21,301 bases of DNA from Planctomycetota bacterium (GTDB lineage Bacteria > Planctomycetota > PUPC01 > DSUN01). The stretch covers positions 1-21,301 of the forward strand of contig DAOOIT010000083.1 in assembly GCA_035384565.1 (NCBI GenBank), in the 5' to 3' direction. Both the position numbers and the translations under genes were made by a program. Shown here one piece after another: positions 17,501-21,301 of the stretch. How positions within the stretch are numbered: position 1 is the stretch's first letter; the number at the start of each line of letters is the position of its first letter. The notes under the pieces were generated by a model. It made no database searches. It saw nothing but the letters and a program-made list of their open reading frames with translations, and was not told the DNA's origin.

Positions 17501-18833
17501 GGCGGAAGCCCCGCTGGGGGCTCTCGCCCACTAGGAAGGTGGGGAAGTCGTGGAACTGGACGGCTGGCTCGCGGCCGGCGGCCCAGAGCATGGCCTTGAT
17601 GGCGAAGGACTGGTAGTATTCGTAGTGGAGGTCGTTGCGGTCGGGGGCGTTGGCGAAGAGGCCCCAGCCGCCGGCGAGGGTGAGGCGCATGACGCGGCCC
17701 TTGCCGAACTGGTAGAGGGCGGCGACCTTGCGGTAGTCCTTCTCCTTGTCTTTCTCGGTCAGGCGGAAGCCGGGCAGCGCCGCGTAGGGGATGCCCTGGG
17801 CGAGAATCGGTGGCGGGGTGGTGATGGGCGCCGCGGTGAGTTCCTTTTCGAAGGCTGGGTCGAGTACGGGCTTCTTCTCGCCCTGCTTCGCCACTTTGCG
17901 GGGCGGGATGGCGGTGTAGATGAGGCCGGTGCCGCCCTGGACCATCGCCTTCAGCTTGTCGGCAACAGCTTCGTAGAAGACGCTCTCCTCGACGGGGCCG
18001 AGGATGACCGCGTCGTAGGTGCCCTGGAGCGCCTTCGTGAGGTCGGCCACGATGTCCTCGCGCCGCATGCCCTTGGTGGGCGGGAAGAAGGGCTGGCGAA
18101 GCTGGTCGCGGGTGAACTCGTAGAAGTCGCTGAAGACGATCGTCGCGTCAACGTCGGCCCGCTGGAGCAGCTCGACGGTGTCGCGCTGGGTCACGCGCGG
18201 CTGGACGAAGAGCAGCTTCAGCTTGCCGCCGGCGAGGGGCTTCGCCCAGGGGATGCAGGGGGTCACAAGCTCCGTGTTCAGGCGATACCACTCGTCGGGC
18301 ATGACCATCAGGCGGTTGCAGTTGTTCCACCAGCCGCCGTTGAGGCCCTGGATCACCACCTCGGCTTTCGCTGTCTTGTTGTCGAGGTCGTTCGTGCAGT
18401 CCCACGTGGCGTCCGAGCGGATCGCAATCTTCCGCCCGTCAGCCATCTCGATGGAGCCTGCCACGAAGAGGCCGGCGTACCAGTTCTTCGTCCGCGCCTT
18501 GACGAGAATGCGGTTCCTGCCCTGGACGAGGAGGGGCTTGATGTCGTACGTCTCGAGGGTCAGCCAGAAGTCGTCGGACCCGACCTTCTTGTCGTTGATG
18601 AACAGCGCATACTCACTCTCGGCGGTAACGCGCAGCGACGCGCTCTTCGGGTCGGCGGGGACTTCGTAGTTGCGCCAGAAGGAGAACTCGGCGTCCCTCA
18701 GGGGCTTGGGGATGGCATTGGTATCCTTGTCGGACCATATCCAGCACGCCTCGTCGAGCGGGTCGGGAGTTGCGGCGAGCGCCGCTGCCGCGACGAGGGC
18801 TAGCCCCACGCACATTGCCGCTGCGGTCCTCAT
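14526..18833 (-). CDS. Large exported glycoside-hydrolase-like protein (GH42/beta-galactosidase-like architecture)
   Basis: This is a 1435-aa secreted protein. Residues 1-21 are a signal peptide (MRTAAAMCVGLALVAAAALA). A jelly-roll domain (about 25-175) resembles the N-terminal sugar-binding domains of rhamnosidases (WIW, ALFINDKKVGSDDFW). An amidotransferase-like alpha/beta domain (about 207-310), a region ending near 440 and beta-sandwiches (about 450-640) follow. A barrel-like catalytic region spans about 643-1000; by eye, Glu738 in YCGDEIDYG and Glu907 in LGLEYGGYL are candidate catalytic acids. A second amidotransferase-like domain (about 1040-1200) recalls the trimerisation domain of GH42 enzymes. 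C-terminal beta domains finish the chain. The start at 18833 has AGGAGG 7 nt upstream, whereas the longer frame to 18893 would hide the signal peptide. Residues about 1102-1126 come from an inserted palindromic DNA element. The substrate is unknown, probably a plant or algal polysaccharide. Confidence 0.8.
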   Translation of the reverse strand: MRTAAAMCVGLALVAAAALAATPDPLDEACWIWSDKDTNAIPKPLRDAEFSFWRNYEVPADPKSASLRVTAESEYALFINDKKVGSDDFWLTLETYDIKPLLVQGRNRILVKARTKNWYAGLFVAGSIEMADGRKIAIRSDATWDCTNDLDNKTAKAEVVIQGLNGGWWNNCNRLMVMPDEWYRLNTELVTPCIPWAKPLAGGKLKLLFVQPRVTQRDTVELLQRADVDATIVFSDFYEFTRDQLRQPFFPPTKGMRREDIVADLTKALQGTYDAVILGPVEESVFYEAVADKLKAMVQGGTGLIYTAIPPRKVAKQGEKKPVLDPAFEKELTAAPITTPPPILAQGIPYAALPGFRLTEKDKEKDYRKVAALYQFGKGRVMRLTLAGGWGLFANAPDRNDLHYEYYQSFAIKAMLWAAGREPAVQFHDFPTFLVGESPQRGFRLAGKGDYTVSLAIRSPERLLVPPIHPIAVPGPGQDAAALRPFHEAQQRVKLDGPSVVLLPLPTLPAGSHFLDVVVSDGKGNVNWATAALDVAAPLRIRGVTLAPPWIHLADGRAAELKATATLSAAAPKGASVTFDLLDNHGRLLDRKDMTPTAGAEAVETTFRIRSFATTLGRVRAELRLAGEVCSVAVTRFTTVRRDWDRFFFVGWAGFPGDHAGNVYARVLASLGFDAGRGMRVTHDTLDAADTVALPGYSGLPRHAFDLTPEELKKQHEATEKLKEQLPFDPVAYYCGDEIDYGGGDELPGRVIEFRNFLRSRYKTIAALNKQWDTAYGSFDEVYPINRKGADAGHGGPAHKGKLILEKDYLEQAKATGNFSRWIDQWLSNYKAFNDMARRPRQVIKAFDPHARVGVDCPMWPMASCGHDWYTFMQEFEMFAPYGKEGEILPYEDARSFAKPNSFLGLEYGGYLYNAFCRGEELTDTEWHHWRVWHGLLRGFTSTWFYQLTPPGNESCISPGLTPVATLQQYARDLATIRSGYYNVFTRARRDWGGIALHYSVPSRLLCPQVPDFGAERPFDFHFLIQILRDQVGQPYTMVANEQIKRGGLRGYKALIMPLSLAIGEEESRELTRFVRGGGLLIADARPGLADESGRLINSGPNRESNESSESGISVRHSRDSQDSRFAASASALFGLTWKKELGRKMLTASISGDYKGVAIATPVQRFPADPAVVINGAKALCEVDGIPLVTWNDVGEGSAVCLNIPFNYYRGYPTPEHLYAYTGEPGHNRLIGALLTVILRAHRIEPPVRVDCPEGRWLPGLEASVHSDGRARYIGLTKQRKARQEGDAEVLVRAPREGHVYDMLNGRYAGSEPTWRVRLGAADVQLFSILPYSVTGLATDLRQTVARRGGAIEGRVRVARSGGPFVRPVRHFISLQVTRPDGQAVRYLAQTLETGGGTAVFTIPLALNEPTGAYLLTFRDIASGARGEARVQVE
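15457..15530. repeat. 74-bp palindromic element inside a coding sequence
   Basis: The ends AACCGCGAATCC (15457-15468) and GGATTCGCGGTT (15519-15530) are perfect 12-bp inverted repeats. The interior keeps partial pairing through repeated GAATC/GATTC units, so the whole element can fold into one long imperfect hairpin. It lies in frame within the glycoside-hydrolase-like gene and encodes a Ser/Glu/Asp/Arg-rich stretch, NRESNESSESG followed by SVRHSRDSQDSRF, unlike the flanking protein. It sits in a surface-loop position after LINSGP, inside the second amidotransferase-like domain. This resembles known palindromic elements that insert in frame into bacterial genes. Confidence 0.8.
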
Positions 18834-18864
18834 GTTCGCGCCTCCTGAAGAGCTTGCCCGGGGT

Positions 18865-18893
18865 ATCATAGCGGCCGAACGGGCAGGGGGCAA
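18865..18893 (-). promoter_or_regulatory. Candidate promoter of the glycoside-hydrolase-like gene
   Basis: On the minus strand, TTGCCC (18893-18888) and TATGAT (18870-18865) are separated by 17 bp, with four and five consensus matches of six. The -10 lies about 31 bp before the ATG at 18833, leaving a short leader with an AGGAGG ribosome-binding site at 18846-18841. Confidence 0.5.
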
Positions 18894-18961
18894 ACGTGAA
18901 TGGACGGGCCACGAGTGAGAGAATGGGGCTCGCCGTGGGAGGGGAGTGTGGGAGAGAGAGG

Positions 18962-18983
18962 GCCCGCTCCTGAGGGGGCGGGC
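18962..18983 (-). terminator. GC-rich hairpin downstream of pilB, possible terminator
   Basis: GCCCGCTCC (18962-18970) pairs with GGGGCGGGC (18975-18983) to give a 9-bp stem with one G-T pair and a 4-nt loop. It lies about 23 bp beyond the pilB stop. On the minus strand the hairpin is followed by a CT-rich run, not a clean T-run, so intrinsic termination would be weak. Confidence 0.4.
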
Positions 18984-19005
18984 GGTTTCGGATCAGGGGG
19001 CCAGG

Positions 19006-20739
19006 CTACTGCGTGTCAATTACGCGGAGGGCCTCTTCCATGGAGGTGACGCCCTGGAGCACCTTGGCGGCGGCATCCTGGAGCATCGTGATCATGCCTT
19101 GTTCGGCGGCCAGCCGCGCGATCTCGGCCGCGGGCGCGCGCCGGAGCACGAGGCTGCGTATCTCGTCGGTCACCACCAGCAACTCGAAGACGCCCAGGCG
19201 TCCGCGGTAGCCCTTGTGCTCGCAGGCGGGGCAGCCGCGAGGCTTGTAGGCCTGGAGGCCCTCCACGCTGGCGCCGATGGGCAGAGCGAGGCGCTCGACG
19301 GCGGCAGGCGGGAGGTCATAGGGTTCGCGGCACTTGGGGCACAGCATGCGCACCAGGCGCTGGGCCAGCACGCCCAGGAGCGACGAGGAGACAAGGAACG
19401 GCTCCACCCCCATGTCGAGCAGCCGCGGGGCGGCGCCCGGCGCGTCGTTGGTGTGCAGGGTGCTGAGCACCAGGTGGCCCGTGAGCGAGGCCTCGGTGGC
19501 GATGAGGGCCGTGTCGTGGTCACGGATCTCCCCCACCATCACGATGTTGGGGTCCTGGCGCAGCACGGAGCGCAGCGCCGTGGCGAAGGTGAGGGGCGAC
19601 TTGGCGGTGGAGCCGACCTGCACCTGGGTGACCCCCGGAATCCTGCGTTCCACGGGGTCCTCGACGGTGAGGACGTTCTTCTCGGGGCTGTTGAGGCGCT
19701 CGAGCACCGAGTAGAGCGTGGTGGTCTTGCCGGAGCCGGTCGGCCCGGTGACCAGGATGAGGCCATAGGGACGGGTCACCAGGTCCTCGAAGCGGCGGAG
19801 CTGGTCCTCGGTGAAGCCGAGCTTGTGGAGGGGCACCTGCGAGGCGGCGTGCTCGGCGATGCGCATGACGAGCTTCTCGCCGTGGAGACCGGGGAGGCTC
19901 GAGACGCGCAGGTCGTAGCGCCTGCCGTTGCAGGTGAACGAGATGCGCCCGTCCTGGGGCCGTCGCTTCTCCGCAATGTCCATCGCCGCCATCACTTTGA
20001 GGCGCGCGGTGAGGGCGCGGCCGTATCGCCACGAGTGGCTCGGCGCGTCGTGCAGCACGCCGTCCACCCGGTAGCGCACGCGCAGCGAGCGCTCCTCGGG
20101 CTGGATGTGGATGTCGCTCGCCCCCTTGCTCACGCCGGCCGCGAGAATGAGGCTCACGAGGCGCACGATCACGGGCTCGTCCTCGTCGAGGCGGAGGTCC
20201 TCCGCCTCGTCCTGCGAATCGGGGGGGGCCTCGACCTCGACGCGCTCGGCCTCCTTGGCCGCCGTGGTGATCATGCCGGCCACATCGGCGGCCGGGAGGC
20301 CGAAGTAGCGGTCAAGGGCGCGGAGGATCTCGTCCTCGACGGCGATCTTGGCCTCCACGGCGAAGCCCGTCGTCAGGCGGATTTCGTCTATCGCGCGCAC
20401 ATTGAGCGGGTCGCTCAGGGCCAGCGTGAGCGTGCTGCCGTCGAGTTGGAGGGGGATCACCTTGTGGTGTTTGAGGAGGCGCTCGGGGACGCTGTGGACC
20501 GCCGTGTCGCTGAACGCGTAGTCGCGCAGGTCCACAAAGGGGAGGCCCCATTGGCGCCCGAGGGCGCGCTGCTTGTGCTCGGGGGTGATGGCGCCGCTGC
20601 TCTCGAGCACCTCGCCGATGCGGCGGCCCGTGGCCCGGGCGATCTGGGCGGCGCGCTCGATCTGCTGTTCGCTCAGGTCGGTGAAGTCGCGCAGGGTCTC
20701 GCCGAGTCGGCGGCTGTCGCGGCGGACGATCTCGCTCAC
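19006..20739 (-). CDS. pilB: Type IV pilus assembly / type II secretion ATPase (PilB/GspE family)
   Basis: This 577-aa cytoplasmic hexameric ATPase powers pilus extension or type II secretion. The N-terminal MshEN/GspE-N domain spans about 20-150 (RRIGEVLESSGAIT, ALGRQWGLPFVDL). After an acidic linker comes the N2 domain with ASDIHIQPEE, then the RecA-like core with Walker A GPTGSGKTT (332-340, Lys338), an Asp box (VEDPVERRI), Walker B with Glu404 in VGEIRD and a His box (STLHTNDA). A tetracysteine zinc site (Cys467, Cys470, Cys503, Cys506) is typical of PilB and GspE. The GTG at 20739 is the only reasonable start. Its own ribosome-binding site is poor (GGGAG about 12 nt away), but the stop of a 64-codon upstream ORF overlaps it as GTGA, so coupling is possible. 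No pilus or secretion genes adjoin it here, so PilB and GspE cannot be separated. Confidence 0.93.
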   Translation of the reverse strand: MSEIVRRDSRRLGETLRDFTDLSEQQIERAAQIARATGRRIGEVLESSGAITPEHKQRALGRQWGLPFVDLRDYAFSDTAVHSVPERLLKHHKVIPLQLDGSTLTLALSDPLNVRAIDEIRLTTGFAVEAKIAVEDEILRALDRYFGLPAADVAGMITTAAKEAERVEVEAPPDSQDEAEDLRLDEDEPVIVRLVSLILAAGVSKGASDIHIQPEERSLRVRYRVDGVLHDAPSHSWRYGRALTARLKVMAAMDIAEKRRPQDGRISFTCNGRRYDLRVSSLPGLHGEKLVMRIAEHAASQVPLHKLGFTEDQLRRFEDLVTRPYGLILVTGPTGSGKTTTLYSVLERLNSPEKNVLTVEDPVERRIPGVTQVQVGSTAKSPLTFATALRSVLRQDPNIVMVGEIRDHDTALIATEASLTGHLVLSTLHTNDAPGAAPRLLDMGVEPFLVSSSLLGVLAQRLVRMLCPKCREPYDLPPAAVERLALPIGASVEGLQAYKPRGCPACEHKGYRGRLGVFELLVVTDEIRSLVLRRAPAAEIARLAAEQGMITMLQDAAAKVLQGVTSMEEALRVIDTQ

Positions 20740-20930
20740 GGGGATGTGCTCTCCCAGGGGGGGACCTCGAGCAAAGGAGACGCAAGCAGCATGAGCGCCT
20801 GCCGCGGTGCCGTGGACGACACGTCCGCATCGCGGGGGTCCCTGTGAAACCTCCCGCAGGTCTGGAACCTGGGGGAGGCGGTCGGCGATCGAAGCCCTCC
20901 AGGGTCATGTACATTGCCTCCCGAAGTCAT
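20736..20930 (-). CDS. Possible 64-aa leader ORF coupled to pilB
   Basis: This short ORF has an excellent start: GGAGGT followed by CTCC and ATG at 20930. Its TGA overlaps the GTG of pilB as GTGA, the usual sign of translational coupling. The product is Pro/Ser/Arg-rich (for example HDPGGLRSPTASPRF) with one short hydrophobic stretch (ALMLLASPLLEV) and no family I know. Its composition looks like that of unselected GC-rich DNA, so it may be a regulatory leader translated to open the pilB start and not a functional protein, or it may be chance. Confidence 0.35.
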   Translation of the reverse strand: MTSGGNVHDPGGLRSPTASPRFQTCGRFHRDPRDADVSSTAPRQALMLLASPLLEVPPWESTSP

Positions 20931-20962
20931 GGAGACCTCCAGGAGGGTGGAATGCTCGGGCT

Positions 20963-21248
20963 CTAGGAGCCTGTCCAAGAATCCCCGTGGGCTGCGTTGC
21001 CGGCGGCAGCGGGACGGATGCAAGGCGCGGCTCCGCAGGCGATGCTGCGGAGCGCATCGCTGAGGAGACGCAACGCGGCAGGCGCTCCGCTGCCGCCGCA
21101 ACCCGAAGGGACGCCGCGACTTCTGGCCGCAGGCGTTGTCGCACGTCGTCAGCGATGCTCTCCGTTGCATCGCCTCCTCCGTGCTCCTAGCCTGCGGCCA
21201 GAATCGCGGGCGTCGCAGTCCCACGCGGATTCTTGGACAGGCTCCTAG
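20963..21248. mobile_element. 286-bp foldback (MITE-like) element with 29-bp terminal inverted repeats
   Basis: The left end (20963-20991, starting CTAGGAGCCTGTCCAAG) and right end (21220-21248) are inverted repeats of 29 bp with one mismatch. Inside them, 21037-21063 and 21149-21175 form a second imperfect inverted pair. A third exact 13-bp pair, TTCTGGCCGCAGG (21121-21133) against 21191-21203, is also present. So nearly the whole element can fold back on itself. It encodes no transposase or convincing protein; the open frames across it are by-products of the repeats. The ends are CTAG, and if TA is a target duplication the terminus becomes GGAGCC...GGCTCC, as for elements moved by IS630/Tc1-type transposases. 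That family link is inference. Confidence 0.8.
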
Positions 21249-21287
21249 CTCGACTTTCGCCAAAATGGAAGACGCCGAGAGCCCACG

Positions 21288-21296
21288 TGGTATGAT
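21288..21296 (+). promoter_or_regulatory. Candidate extended -10 promoter at window edge
   Basis: TGGTATGAT has the TG-N extension and five of six matches to TATAAT, like the promoter at 4001. It points out of the window, so any gene it serves is beyond the edge. No clear -35 was seen. Tentative. Confidence 0.3.
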
Positions 21297-21301
21297 GTAT
21301 T

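Noticed and set aside
17550..18803. 417-aa plus-strand frame opposite the glycoside-hydrolase-like gene
   Set aside because: Val/Glu/Gly-rich shadow; the opposite strand has a signal peptide, ribosome-binding site and continuous domains.
18946..20847. 633-aa open frame on the plus strand opposite pilB
   Set aside because: Its Gly/Ala/Glu/His-rich composition and full overlap with the motif-complete PilB gene mark it as an antisense shadow.
20312..20914. Minus-strand frame starting with a GGGAGG-preceded ATG upstream of pilB
   Set aside because: The spacing to the ATG is only about 2 nt, the frame runs out of phase through pilB and the peptide is Arg/Pro-rich.
20997..21248. Open frames across the foldback element, considered as a transposase fragment
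   Set aside because: The frames exist on both strands because of the inverted repeats; there are no DDE or other transposase motifs.

Overview
The window is about 21.3 kb of GC-rich DNA (roughly two thirds G+C by eye) from a bacterium, densely packed with genes in short operons. It has no rRNA, tRNA, CRISPR or phage genes that I can see. The gene mix points to an uncultured environmental bacterium of the Planctomycetota or a neighbouring PVC-type lineage: cytochrome bd-like subunits with c-type haem tails, a very large secreted glycoside-hydrolase-like protein, a PilB/GspE ATPase and a universal stress protein with a PCP_red tail. The lineage is an inference from gene content, not a measured placement.

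Layout. (1) 37-3684, + strand: Lon protease, then an RlmI-type 23S rRNA methyltransferase. (2) 3685-4056: a gene-poor gap ending in an extended -10 promoter. (3) 4057-6999, +: a PutA-type fusion of proline dehydrogenase and glutamate-semialdehyde dehydrogenase. (4) 7101-10615, +: a five-gene run behind a good sigma70-like promoter, holding a tandem-USP/PCP_red protein, a 67-aa protein, an ABC ATPase, its permease and a four-helix membrane protein with two conserved-looking His. (5) 14409-10599, - strand: a four-gene operon of two CydA-like subunits, each with a C-terminal CxxCH haem-c motif, a one-helix small protein and a two-helix protein. It meets operon 4 tail to tail with a 17-bp overlap. 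(6) 18833-14526, -: a 1435-aa exported glycoside-hydrolase-like protein carrying a 74-bp palindromic DNA element inside its reading frame. (7) 20930-19006, -: a possible 64-aa leader ORF and PilB/GspE. (8) 20963-21248: a 286-bp foldback, MITE-like element with 29-bp terminal inverted repeats.

How the genes may work together. The most interesting unit is region 5, perhaps with region 4: a bd-superfamily complex of two different CydA paralogues, each with a haem-c tail, and no CydB. This suggests an oxygen reductase, or another electron-transfer complex, that takes electrons from a c-type cytochrome instead of quinol. The four-helix protein facing it, and the USP/ABC genes, could be accessory to the same redox function, but that link is inferred only from position.
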